Below are positions 46,401 through 55,145 of a stretch of 64,000 nt of DNA, piece by piece. The notes beneath the pieces were generated by a model. That model saw nothing but the letters and a program-made list of their open reading frames with translations, searched no databases and was not told the DNA's origin. Within the stretch, counting starts at the first letter, position 1. The number at the start of each line of letters is the position of its first letter. The translations under genes were made by a program, and so were the position numbers. Source of the DNA: Bog-473 sp963800725 (GTDB lineage: Bacteria > Actinomycetota > Acidimicrobiia > Acidimicrobiales > RAAP-2). The stretch covers positions 666,184 to 730,183 of the forward strand of contig CAWDCE010000017.1 of the NCBI GenBank assembly GCA_963800725.1, read 5' to 3'.

Positions 46401-46973
46401 ATGACACAAGAACTTGACGGAATGCGAGTGGCATTCTTGGTGGCCAACGAAGGAATCGAGCAGGTGGAACTGACCGTCCCGTGGACAGCGGTGAAAGACG
46501 CTGGTGGTCGCCCCGAACTGATCGCGCCCAAGGCGGGCACAGCTCAGGCATATAACCACCTCGACAAGGCCGAAACCTTTGAGGTCGACGTCACGACGGC
46601 GACAGCTGATCCGGCCGATTATGACGCCCTGGTGTTGCCCGGGGGCGTCGCCAATCCCGACCAACTGCGCACTGATGGGCCTGCCGTGTCCTTCGTGGTG
46701 TCGATGTTTGAGGATTCGAAGCCGGTGGCGGCCGTATGTCACGGGCCGTGGACTCTGGTGGAAGCCGACGTGGTGAAGGATCGGAAGTTAACCTCGTGGC
46801 CGAGCTTGAAGACCGATATCAAAAACGCCGGTGGCCATTGGGTCGACGAAGAAGTGCAAGTCTGCATGGCGGGGAAGTCCACGCTCGTGACGAGCCGAAA
46901 GCCAGACGACCTTCCTGCCTTTTGTGCCACGTTTGTGGAGCAATTCGCGAAGTCCCCGGCACGGTCCCGATAG
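46401..46973 (+). CDS. DJ-1/PfpI family protein (class I glutamine amidotransferase-like)
   Basis: 190 residues, ATG 46401 with AAGGAGG nearby. MRVAFLVANEGIEQVELTVP, then YDALVLPGGVANPDQLR, and nucleophile elbow AAVCHGPWTLVEADVV with the catalytic Cys followed by His, as in PfpI/YhbO-type general stress proteins. Probable activities: protease, deglycase or glyoxalase; not decidable. Cytosolic. Confidence 0.88.
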   Translation: MTQELDGMRVAFLVANEGIEQVELTVPWTAVKDAGGRPELIAPKAGTAQAYNHLDKAETFEVDVTTATADPADYDALVLPGGVANPDQLRTDGPAVSFVVSMFEDSKPVAAVCHGPWTLVEADVVKDRKLTSWPSLKTDIKNAGGHWVDEEVQVCMAGKSTLVTSRKPDDLPAFCATFVEQFAKSPARSR

Positions 46974-47122
46974 CTCGCGTCTTAAGCCCGCGTAGCTGCG
47001 GGACACCCGAATCCGAGAGTGGCGGGGCAGATATCCGGGCGGGCAGCATCCAAGCAGAAGTGCCGTTCGGTCGACGACCTTGGTCTCAAGTCGACTAGGA
47101 GAACATCGGGTACAACCGGCGC

Positions 47123-47278
47123 TCAGTAGTAATGCCTTCGACCACCGATTTCGCGGCCAGCCATCCCCAGGAGCATCAGAACCAGACCAATGACGGCGAT
47201 CAGAATCCCCACCGACCAGAGAACTGGGATGTTGGCGACAAAGCCAATGAGCATGAGGACCAAGCCGAGGACAATCAT
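47123..47278 (-). CDS. Small two-helix membrane protein, DUF6131-like
   Basis: 51 residues from ATG 47278, with AAGGAG six bases upstream. MIVLGLVLMLIGFVANIPVL then WSVGILIAVIGLVLMLLGM make two membrane helices, followed by the basic end GREIGGRRHYY. This small pattern is widespread in actinobacteria (DUF6131). Function unknown. Confidence 0.75.
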   Translation of the reverse strand: MIVLGLVLMLIGFVANIPVLWSVGILIAVIGLVLMLLGMAGREIGGRRHYY

Positions 47279-47569
47279 GTTGAACTCCTTGTTTCGTTGC
47301 TCTTGATCTACCCCCACGCTCGGTTGGCAAAACCTCTCGCTGCGCGTTGGACCTTTGCAAGGCGCGGCCGGATGAATCCAAGGCACACCACGAGAATGCT
47401 GTGCGTCGTCTCGCGCGCATACTCCATGTCGCAGGGCGAAATCGCCGGCGTCTCGACGAGCCGGGCGTGATCAGCCAACGTCGAATTGTGTCGTGCGCGA
47501 GAGGACTTCAGATGCGTGAGTCACTCACCAAGTACAAGGCAAAATCGGTGGGCAGATGTCACACCGGCT

Positions 47570-47583
47570 GGGTCTTCGTGCCC
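47570..47583. promoter_or_regulatory. Possible isolated DosR/DevR-like box
   Basis: GGGTCTTCGTGCCC fits the outer triplets and spacing but has T instead of G at the tenth base. It touches the stop codon of the diiron protein gene, and the nearest start on that strand (47278) is about 300 bp away. May be chance. Confidence 0.25.
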
Positions 47584-48627
47584 TAGGCGGAGACGAGCGA
47601 GCGTTCGAAGGGTGCCTCAGAGATTGCGCCATTGGTCAGAGAGGATTGCCCCTTCGACCAGTGAGAGAAGAGGTGAGAACTCATGCGTCCTTCCACTGTG
47701 AGCAAAGCAGCCACCCCAAAGGGCACGTCTCGAAGCGCAGCGGGATCGCTGTGCCGCGAGACCACCAATCAGATCGGTGGCGGCAATTTGTTCGTGCAAC
47801 ACGTCGGCCACGACGTGGACGTCGTAAAATTCTGCAGCATCCTCACGACCAATCAGCCGGCGCACGGCGGCGGCATAACGTCCCATCGGGACGACCGATG
47901 TCATCTCGAAGGCGGCGAGGTGCCCCACCAATGCCCCTCGCCAGCGTCGATGCAGACCGAAGCACGAGACGAGATTGTCTGTGGCGAGCGTCACACCGGG
48001 GACGTCATTGATGTACACGCCCGGGGTCGGGTCCAGATCCAGGGCAACCATGGTGTTGGCAAAGAGTTCGGCGTGAGTGCAGCCGGGACGGCCACCGCCG
48101 TACTCGTCTGCTTGCAGCGTCACCAGGGAGGACTTGGCCAACCCTCTGAGGCGAGGTATTGCCCAGGTGTGCGCGTCGGCTTCCTTGCGTTGATAGATGC
48201 TCCGATGTATGACGAATTCGCGCAACTGATCAAGATTGCCTTCTGCTGCCATGTAGTGCGACAAGGAACGGCCACTGGAATCGCCGAGAAGCAAGCGCAC
48301 CCGACGGATGATGTCAGGCAACCCGCCACAAATCCCGGGGCCATTCGCGCCCGCTTTCGCCTCGGAGATGAGGACCGACAGAAATGCCTCCTCCAGTGCC
48401 GCCCTGAGGCCCAGCATTGACGGATCCCACTCCCACCCGTCATCAATTCCCGCAAAACCGTCATAGTGCAAGCCGTAGCAAATATGCAGGGCGAGCTGCA
48501 GGTCTTCGGATACTGCGGGGTCCGCCGGGATCTCGAACCGGATCGATTGTCCCGTCGTCGGGCGAGTCAATCGATGACAGAGAATCTCAGTGATCGGTCC
48601 TCTTGGAGCTGGCAGTCGTGGGGACAT
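47583..48627 (-). CDS. Iron-containing redox enzyme, heme-oxygenase-like (HDO) fold (one frameshift)
   Basis: About 347 residues from ATG 48627 (AAAGGA six bases upstream; the frame stays open to 49014 without similarity). Metal-ligand pattern: LALHICYGLHYDGFAGIDDG then WEWDPSMLGLRAALEEAFL, and FYDVHVVADVLHEQIAA near the end; His and Glu/Asp residues in these helices are the candidate diiron ligands. An extra base near 47746-47750 shifts the tail; after repair it reads DPAALRDVPFGVAALLTVEG and ends at 47583. HDO enzymes perform varied oxidative C-C or N-O chemistry; the substrate is unknown. Confidence 0.8.
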
Positions 48628-49035
48628 CCACGTTCCTTTCAAAGCCTCGGCGATTGACGCGTGGCGAATCCGGCAGGCATTTGCGCCTTCGGTGGACCCA
48701 GGGGTCGGCCGGTTGATTGGCCATGAAGTGGCGACGCAGTGCAGGCAAGACCTTCGGGCCGCCAGAATCGGGACAAATCGAGTGCGGAATGCCAATTCGG
48801 GTCGAGGATATGTGTACCCGAGCAGCCGAGCTACTAAACGACTGAGGCCAGTGCTGAACGTCTCTGGGTTCGGTTTGCTCGGCGGCAAAGCGCTTTGGGC
48901 AATCAAGTCGCGTGACTCGCATGACGGCCACCTCGCGGGCGACCCTGGACGAGAGAGCGCTTGCACTTCCCAACGCACAGTTCCTCGGAGCTCCGCGATC
49001 TGTGCCCCAGGCACCAGGGACCGGCAAGAGTCGCA
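48628..49035. other. Intergenic stretch without supported gene
   Basis: 408 bp upstream of the HDO gene. It contains a perfect ten-base palindrome AAAGCGCTTT at 48888-48897 and otherwise nothing recognised. Confidence 0.4.
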
Positions 49036-49512
49036 CTACTCGTGTCCGGGATCGAAGTCAGTGGCTTCAGATGAAAGGAACAAACCCTGCCGCGGACCCG
49101 GTCCGCCCTCGCTGATCGCAATCAAGAACGCCTCGTGATCACCGGCGCTCATGTGATTGAGTATCGGGCCCTCAACCCACGCGGCGCAGTCTCGTATGCG
49201 TGGAGCCCCGGTGACGCCGCTCGTCCATTCCAGGCCATTGAACTTCTCCGTGTCGTCGCCGGTTCGCTCACCAAAGAGCGATGCCATTCGCTGTTGATCG
49301 GCACCAAGCAGATGCAGTGCCAATCCCGAAGCGCGCTCGGCAATTGCGAAGGTGTGATTTACCTTCGAGATGCAGACGATGAAACGCACCGGGCGAAGGC
49401 TCGATTGTGTGACGAATCCGGCGAGGCATCCACCGATGGCCCCCGACGCTCCAGCGGTCACGACATAGAGCGGATAGTTGGTCGCTTCGGTGAGGGAATC
49501 TGATGCGCTCAT
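49036..49512 (-). CDS. Flavin reductase-like FMN-binding protein
   Basis: 158 residues starting MSASDSLTEATNYPLYVVTA. Flavin-reductase split-barrel wording: GGCLAGFVTQSSLRPVRFIV, ISKVNHTFAIAERASGLALH, FNGLEWTSGVTGAPRIRDCA and GDHEAFLIAISEGG. Supplies reduced FMN to a partner or acts as a flavin oxidoreductase. It is upstream of the HDO gene on the same strand, so a functional pairing is possible but the 400-bp gap makes an operon doubtful. Confidence 0.82.
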   Translation of the reverse strand: MSASDSLTEATNYPLYVVTAGASGAIGGCLAGFVTQSSLRPVRFIVCISKVNHTFAIAERASGLALHLLGADQQRMASLFGERTGDDTEKFNGLEWTSGVTGAPRIRDCAAWVEGPILNHMSAGDHEAFLIAISEGGPGPRQGLFLSSEATDFDPGHE

Positions 49513-49547
49513 GAGCTATCAACCGATGGAACGGGACCCTCGTCGGG

Positions 49548-50189
49548 TTACACCTTCGATTTGAGTGAGGTGAATGCCCGATCTACTGCACCTGTCACGG
49601 TGCCGACCAACACGTTGCCCGGGGGCTCGTCGGGTGAGCGCGGGTGAGGCCGCTTTGGTGCGTTCCGCTTGGCTTGTTGCAGACTTGCACCCAGCTCGAC
49701 GAGGGTGGAACGACCCATCTCCGATCGCACCTCGGGGAAGAGTTCACCCTCCTCCTCGCGCACATGGTGACGCACATTTTCAATGAGCACCGTCACCTTT
49801 GCGTCGAATCGTTCGTCGGTCGGATCCATGCCCACCAGTTCCGAAAGGAGCCATTTGACGATGTGGTGCTCCTCGAGGGACTCGAGCACCTCGCCTCTCG
49901 CTGACGGGAGTGCGTTTCGGACGGCGGGATAGAAGATCTGTTCTTCGATGGAAGCATGTTGTGAAAGAGTCGCGATGATGTCGTCGGCCACCTTGCGCTT
50001 CGAACGAAAGGCGCGCTCTCCCGATTTTTCAAATGTCTTGAAGAGTTTTTCCACTTCACGGTGATCAGCCCGTAAGAAGGCAATGGCGTCCTTCGGTGAA
50101 GCACCCCTTCGACTATTCGCGGCCAGATGGGAGCGCTTCGTCGTCTTAGCCCGTCGTGCCGAGCTCTCTTGCGCTGTTTTCGTTGCCAC
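49548..50189 (-). CDS. Hemerythrin HHE-domain protein
   Basis: 213 residues from GTG 50189 with GGAGG six bases upstream. A Lys/Ala/Ser-rich N-terminal tail (ATKTAQESSARRAKTTKRSH), then the HHE domain: FLRADHREVEKLFKTFE, LSQHASIEEQIFYPAV, LEEHHIVKWLLSEL and RHHVREEEGELFPEVR supply the His/Glu/Asp ligands of a diiron site. Binds O2, NO or senses iron; bacterial relatives protect against oxidative and nitrosative stress. The basic tail could contact nucleic acid. Confidence 0.86.
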   Translation of the reverse strand: MATKTAQESSARRAKTTKRSHLAANSRRGASPKDAIAFLRADHREVEKLFKTFEKSGERAFRSKRKVADDIIATLSQHASIEEQIFYPAVRNALPSARGEVLESLEEHHIVKWLLSELVGMDPTDERFDAKVTVLIENVRHHVREEEGELFPEVRSEMGRSTLVELGASLQQAKRNAPKRPHPRSPDEPPGNVLVGTVTGAVDRAFTSLKSKV

Positions 50190-50673
50190 GCCATTCCCTC
50201 CATCTCGGGTTTCTCCCGATATTCCAGATCGCACCGACCTCTGCTCCGAACGTGCCGACGCAAATGCCTTGCGTCACCACTACCCCGCCACGGCTATTCG
50301 AAACTGAAGTTGTGGCGGCCAGTGTCTTCACGTCAAGGTGTATGGATTGTCGGTTGCCGCGGTGTCGGGCCACGTGGCGGAGGGCGCCATTGAAGAATGA
50401 CGAAACTGTGGCAACGTAAAATGAGCCGGTTGATAGGCGTTCGCTCCGATGCCCCCAAGGCGGCCCGTCAGAAGCGGTGTTCGTACGCGGGGAACGCACT
50501 CAGCCGATCGAGCAGCCTTCTGCGACGAGCGAATTCTCCTGACCCCACAATGAGCACTGATTCCTCGCGGGGTTGAATCCAAAATTTCACCGTCGATGTC
50601 GATCCTGGCCTTTCGGTTGCCCCACGCCGGGTCGGACTCGTTTCCACTGGATCTTCCCGGGTATAAACACCCC
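50190..50673. other. Intergenic stretch without supported gene
   Basis: 484 bp between divergent genes. Frames on both strands lack family wording. GGGTATAAACACCC at 50659-50672 is palindromic at the ends but abuts the next start. Confidence 0.4.
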
Positions 50674-51090
50674 GTGAGTACTTCCACTTCAGCCGGTTCT
50701 GACGTCTCGGCACGTACAACGCCGGTCGGCTCGATGACCAAAGGCGTGCGCCACACGCGCGTGAGCGCCGCATGGGCGGCCGTTGCGGTCGTGGTCATCT
50801 TGTGCGTTGCCCTGGTTGCCTTCCTGGCGCAAAACACCCGGTCCGTTCAGATCAGTTTCTTCGGCGCGAGTGGGCATCCACCGATTGCTGTCGCCCTATT
50901 TGCGGCGGCCCTCGTCGGCGCGCTCATCGTGTTGGCCGTCGGAATCGCTCGCACCGCCCAGTTGCGGATTGCCGCCCGTCGGCAGGCCAACGCGGCTGAC
51001 CATCCGGCCGTGCCGGCTGCCCCGGCCACGCCGGAGAGACAGGATGCAGCATCACCGGGCAACGTCACGACAAGCATCAGCGACACATGA
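50674..51090 (+). CDS. LapA-domain (DUF1049) membrane protein
   Basis: 138 residues from GTG 50674. Two helices: AAWAAVAVVVILCVALVAFL and IAVALFAAALVGALIVLAVG, joined by AQNTRSVQISFFGASGHPP, the conserved LapA/YciM-operon loop. Basic/Ala-Pro C-terminal tail in the cytoplasm. Role in envelope assembly by analogy only. Confidence 0.8.
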   Translation: MSTSTSAGSDVSARTTPVGSMTKGVRHTRVSAAWAAVAVVVILCVALVAFLAQNTRSVQISFFGASGHPPIAVALFAAALVGALIVLAVGIARTAQLRIAARRQANAADHPAVPAAPATPERQDAASPGNVTTSISDT

Positions 51091-51325
51091 CCCGGCGCGG
51101 TGCCCATTGGCGGGCTCGGGGATGCGCACAATGTCGTCGATCTCCACGTGAGTTCGATCGCGGCGTGGCCTGAGACGACATCACCGGACAACGGCCGCCC
51201 CTTGGGCTGCACTTCGTGAGAGCCTTGGATCGCTTATATGTCGTCGGCGCGAAGTGCCAGGAATCCAACGGGCCGCTCGCTCGCCGATCCTCACCGGGAC
51301 ACCTCGACAAATCACTAGCGAGTTT

Positions 51326-52270
51326 TCACTGCGAAGGCGCTCGGCATGCCGGCCCGTAACCGGCATCCGCAAGCGCCTGACGGGTGGCCGCATTCGCCGT
51401 CACTGCCAAATTGTTCGCGAGCTGCCGGCCCGGCAGGTCGCGAACAGGGGTGCCGGCAAGGTCAATATCCTTCAGCGACCACAGACTGGTGTTCTGATCG
51501 GTCTTCATCCCATCGGTCGCTGCCCAGAGCACCCGTTGCGCTGTTATCGGATTGCGATGTGCCCCTTGGGCCGCCAGGCCGAGCGCAGCGAATACGTGCC
51601 CGGCCCAATAGGTCCGGCCCGCGGACCCGGCCGAAAGAGTGGCTGGGACCCATTTCGTCCGGATCAGTTGTTCTGGGTGACGTGACCGGACCAGGGCGAG
51701 TGCCTCAAGTCCATCGATATGGACATTTCCCGTCTGGTTGATATCAAGGCCCGAAAAAAGGTCCCGGACCGGGTGAGGAACATTCACGGTGATCCCCCCC
51801 AGCGCGTCGACGACCTTTGTGAACGCGTTCATGGTGACGATCACGAGATGGGTCGCCGGGATGCGCAAGGTTGTGCACAGACCGTTCACCAGCCACTGCG
51901 GGCTCTGGTTGAGGGTGAGCGTGAGGCGGCTGATGTGCCCCTTGGCCGGAATCACGAGCATGTCACGCGGAATCGACAGCGCCGAGGTTTTGCCGTCGTA
52001 CTGATGGACCACCACCACCACGTCAGCGCGCTCACCGGGGACCTGATTGGCTGTGCCGTACCACTTCGGGCCAGCGGGGAGACTGCTGCGGCTGTCCGAG
52101 CCCGCGATGACCCATGTCTGACCGGTCCCGCCGGAGGGAAAGGCGACGTGGACGTGCGTCAGTCGCCTGCTCAAGAGCACGTAGTCGCCCAGCACTAGGA
52201 CCGCAACGAGGGCGATGGCACACAGGGCAACTACGAGCGACGTGCGCCACCAATGTCGACGCTTTACCTC
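51326..52270 (-). CDS. LytR-CpsA-Psr (LCP) family protein (N-terminus uncertain)
   Basis: The LCP domain covers most of the protein: VIAGSDSRSSLPAG, ADVVVVVHQYDGKTSALSIP with RDMLVIPAKG, VDALGGITVNVP and ALALVRSRHPEQ, with the Arg/Asp residues that bind polyprenyl phosphate. These enzymes attach teichoic-acid-like or arabinogalactan polymers to peptidoglycan outside the membrane. The membrane anchor (RTSLVVALCAIALVAVLVLG) lies upstream of the first usable start at GTG 52195, in an open frame with no clear start codon, so an indel near 52270 is likely. About 315 residues. Confidence 0.8.
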   Translation of the reverse strand, partial: EVKRRHWWRTSLVVALCAIALVAVLVLGDYVLLSRRLTHVHVAFPSGGTGQTWVIAGSDSRSSLPAGPKWYGTANQVPGERADVVVVVHQYDGKTSALSIPRDMLVIPAKGHISRLTLTLNQSPQWLVNGLCTTLRIPATHLVIVTMNAFTKVVDALGGITVNVPHPVRDLFSGLDINQTGNVHIDGLEALALVRSRHPEQLIRTKWVPATLSAGSAGRTYWAGHVFAALGLAAQGAHRNPITAQRVLWAATDGMKTDQNTSLWSLKDIDLAGTPVRDLPGRQLANNLAVTANAATRQALADAGYGPACRAPSQ

Positions 52271-52327
52271 ACGGCGCGCGTGTTGAGCTGGCGTGATGTC
52301 AGAACTTAGTCGACAGGCCGCAAGCGG

Positions 52328-53146
52328 TTACCCGCGGCGAGCGTGCGCAGCGTTGTTGTACCAGCGGCGAGTTGTCAGCACCAGGGAAAGCCCGGCTGCA
52401 ATCAGCACCAGTCCGGCCAGCAACGTGTAGCCAACTGGTGCGCCGGTTACGGCCAACGTGCCGGTGTTGCTGGGATTCGCTGTCGGCCCAGTCGCTGCCA
52501 CCACAGAAAGCGCCACCGAGTCCACGACACCGCTCGTGGACCCAGTCAAGACAATGGTGTGGGCCCCGAGAGCGGTCGTGGTCGGGATCGTGACGGCGCC
52601 GGAAGCAACCCCTTGGGCGTTGGCGGTCAGGGTGGCCAACGTCACCGGATCGGAATGCAAGACAACCGCTACCGACTCACCGGGGGTGAACCCTCCGCCT
52701 GAGACCGTGACCGAGCCACCGGGAGCAACGGTGGCTGGACTTGCCGTTGCCGAACCCGTTGCGATCACGGTGAGGGAGACCGCGGGATAATCAAACCCGG
52801 TGCTGTACTGATCGCAATCACTGACGACTTGGTAGGAACCAGCCGCGGTACCCGCCGGGACGGTCAAGCTGCCTGACCAGGCGCCGGTCGTGGCATCTTG
52901 AGGAACCACCGAGTCAGCCGTGATGAGGTTCTGGGCCCCGTCAATGATGCCGAACTCCGCTTGAACCGCTTGGCCACCCACGGCGGTGCAACCAGTACCG
53001 CTAATGGCGATTGATCCGCCGGCGACAACTGAAGTTGGAGAGACCGTCGGTGCTGCTGGTTCATCTGCGCCAGCCGTTCCCGACAACGACAAAACAAGCG
53101 CCGTCGGTGCCACCAGCAACGACGCAGCTAAGAGGAACCTCTTCAT
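52328..53146 (-). CDS. Surface protein with Ig-like repeats and LAVTG sorting signal
   Basis: 272 residues from ATG 53146 (GGGGG eight bases upstream). Signal peptide MKRFLLAASLLVAPTALVLS then LSGTAGADE. Two IPT/Ig-like modules, each opening with P-x-S/A-x-V-x-x-G-G-S (VSPTSVVAGGSIAISGTGC; ASPATVAPGGSVTVSGGGF). The C-terminus has LAVTG, a membrane helix and a basic tail (RRWYNNAAHARRG), the LAXTG-type signal of class E sortases. Expected to be covalently attached to the cell wall. The sortase is not in the window. Confidence 0.8.
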   Translation of the reverse strand: MKRFLLAASLLVAPTALVLSLSGTAGADEPAAPTVSPTSVVAGGSIAISGTGCTAVGGQAVQAEFGIIDGAQNLITADSVVPQDATTGAWSGSLTVPAGTAAGSYQVVSDCDQYSTGFDYPAVSLTVIATGSATASPATVAPGGSVTVSGGGFTPGESVAVVLHSDPVTLATLTANAQGVASGAVTIPTTTALGAHTIVLTGSTSGVVDSVALSVVAATGPTANPSNTGTLAVTGAPVGYTLLAGLVLIAAGLSLVLTTRRWYNNAAHARRG

Positions 53147-53340
53147 GATCACTACCCCCAAAATCCGTGAAATCCGACCCAGCACGAAAAGGCTCTGTAT
53201 CGAGTCCGAAGATAGAGACTGAAGCCCAGGTGAAACCCTACTTGCCGTAGATCTGAATTGCAATGGTTTCGTCATTGACTTCCGGAGAAGCACTCATTGA
53301 ACAGTGGCTTCAACCGACGTGATCGTGGACGCCGCTTTTG

Positions 53341-54723
53341 TCAGATTCCTTCGACTGTCCTGAAATGTCCGGACATGATCGCAGTTCGAAAGAGATCGCC
53401 AAGCGTGCTGCGCGATGCGAGGTGTAAGGCTCGAGCCGAAGGGGAGCGGCCCGAAGCCCGAGTGGGCAAACGCACTCGCAAGGCGGCGGGCATTGATTCA
53501 AATACGAGAGGAGGGTCCATGCGCAACGCCTCGCCATCAATGCCGATCTCAACCGGACTATCGGCGTTTACTTCGAAGTGCGGGGCGGTCCACTCCTGCC
53601 ATCCGGGAAACCGACGTACGTGGCCGGCGATCTCTAACGTGATGAATCGGGCCGCGGCGACGGCGTTGTCCACGGTGGCGCTGGCGATTCCCAACACAGC
53701 CCGGTCGAGTCGACTCCGCGTGCCCCGCCCCACAAACGAGTGCAATTCGTAGGGGTTGTTCGATATCAAGAGAACATCAGTCGTCGTATGTAACGCTCCA
53801 TCGGGTCCGCTGAAGCGCAGATCGAGGCCGGGAGCATCGGGTCCGAGGAGATCAGGCAACATAGAGGCGGTGGTTTGGCGCTTGGCATCGCGGTACTCGG
53901 GCGCCTGGACGATCTTGGCGTAGAGGCCGAGAGTGGCGTTGTTCACAAAGACTCGGCCGTTGACGGTGGCCAGATCGATCAGGACATCCACGCCGTCGGC
54001 AAATGCGTCAAGCGCTCCGACCACGTCGTCTCGATCCAGGCCCAGATCAAGTGCGAAATGATTTCTCGTGCCCGCCGGGACCACGACGTAGGGGAGGTTG
54101 TGGCGAGCCGCCACCGATGCCACCACGGCTTGAGATCCGTCTCCACCTGCCATGCCGATAATGTCCGCGCCCCGGTCCACCGCTTGTTCGGCCAGTTGTA
54201 CCAAGTCATCACCACGATCAAGGACGATTGGTTCGATACCCCGCTTCTCGCACTCGTCAACGAGATGGAACCGTTCGGCCTTTCCACCGCCGGACTTGAG
54301 ATTCATAATCAGTACCGGATGGTGGGTCCGAATGTCACTTGGGCGATCGGTAAGGCCTCGGTGATCTTGGACCTGGTCGTGCAGCGCGATTCGGGCTGCG
54401 CCCACCGAGACCAGAGCCAAGGCGACGACCGCCACTGTCCACCAGCCCTTGAGATCGAACCACGTCACCCCTTCGATCAAGGTGGCCAGGCCGACGAGGA
54501 CCACCACAACCGCCAAGATCCGAAAAGCTCCACGTCGGGTTGCCAGATGCCACATCCCGAGCACCGTGATGATGAGTCCGACCAGCATCATGAACATCGC
54601 ACCCAAGTTGGCGCTCGCGGCGACAACCAGGAGGATTACCGCCCCCGCAAAGGTGACCAATGCGACGATCGCCGCCATTCGATGCCGGGCTGAAACGGGG
54701 TTGTCAGTCATCGTTAGTGCCAT
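53341..54723 (-). CDS. Diacylglycerol kinase-catalytic-domain protein with N-terminal membrane domain
   Basis: 460 residues from ATG 54723 (ATG 54711 also possible). Residues 10-110: four membrane helices (MAAIVALVTFAGAVILLVVA and on). Residues ~130-450: DAGK/NAD-kinase fold with MNLKSGGGKAERF, the phosphate loop GMAGGDGSQAVVASVA, and VVPAGTRNHFALDLGLDRDD. Lipid or sphingoid kinase activity likely at the membrane; substrate unknown. An open frame up to 55077 shows no similarity and was excluded. Confidence 0.84.
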   Translation of the reverse strand: MALTMTDNPVSARHRMAAIVALVTFAGAVILLVVAASANLGAMFMMLVGLIITVLGMWHLATRRGAFRILAVVVVLVGLATLIEGVTWFDLKGWWTVAVVALALVSVGAARIALHDQVQDHRGLTDRPSDIRTHHPVLIMNLKSGGGKAERFHLVDECEKRGIEPIVLDRGDDLVQLAEQAVDRGADIIGMAGGDGSQAVVASVAARHNLPYVVVPAGTRNHFALDLGLDRDDVVGALDAFADGVDVLIDLATVNGRVFVNNATLGLYAKIVQAPEYRDAKRQTTASMLPDLLGPDAPGLDLRFSGPDGALHTTTDVLLISNNPYELHSFVGRGTRSRLDRAVLGIASATVDNAVAAARFITLEIAGHVRRFPGWQEWTAPHFEVNADSPVEIGIDGEALRMDPPLVFESMPAALRVRLPTRASGRSPSARALHLASRSTLGDLFRTAIMSGHFRTVEGI

Positions 54724-55145
54724 TCTTCTTTGTGGATGTTCCTCCCGCGAGTCTCCAGCCCCCCGGGGTGTGCTGGGAATGGCGGTCATCGCAGTTTGTC
54801 GTGTTGGGGCAAAGTGCGTCGGATCAATGGACCCGGCAGGTTCGTCGTTTTGAATTTCTCTCGCACCATCTTTCATGTCTCTACGGACCGGGCAGATCCA
54901 GTTTGCATCGAGCGACCGTTCGAGATCTTCGAGCACACAGAAGCTGAGGCCGATCCAAGGCACAGCCGCCTGCGCAACGCTCGGAAATGTGCGGACGAAC
55001 GTGATGCATAGTTCGACACCCCCGATGATCCCAAAGCAGCGTTTATCCCGCATGGCGGGTCCACGCCGACTTTCCACCCCACATTTGACCTTCCTCTCCG
55101 TTACAGTGCATCGATAGTCCAGGGGCCAGAACTCTCGGGGGGCTT
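54724..55145. other. Intergenic stretch without supported gene
   Basis: 422 bp between divergent genes. Open frames exist but lack family wording or a convincing start. Confidence 0.45.

Noticed and set aside
48888..48897. Palindrome AAAGCGCTTT as promoter element of the HDO gene
   Set aside because: More than 260 bp from the start and too short to be significant alone.
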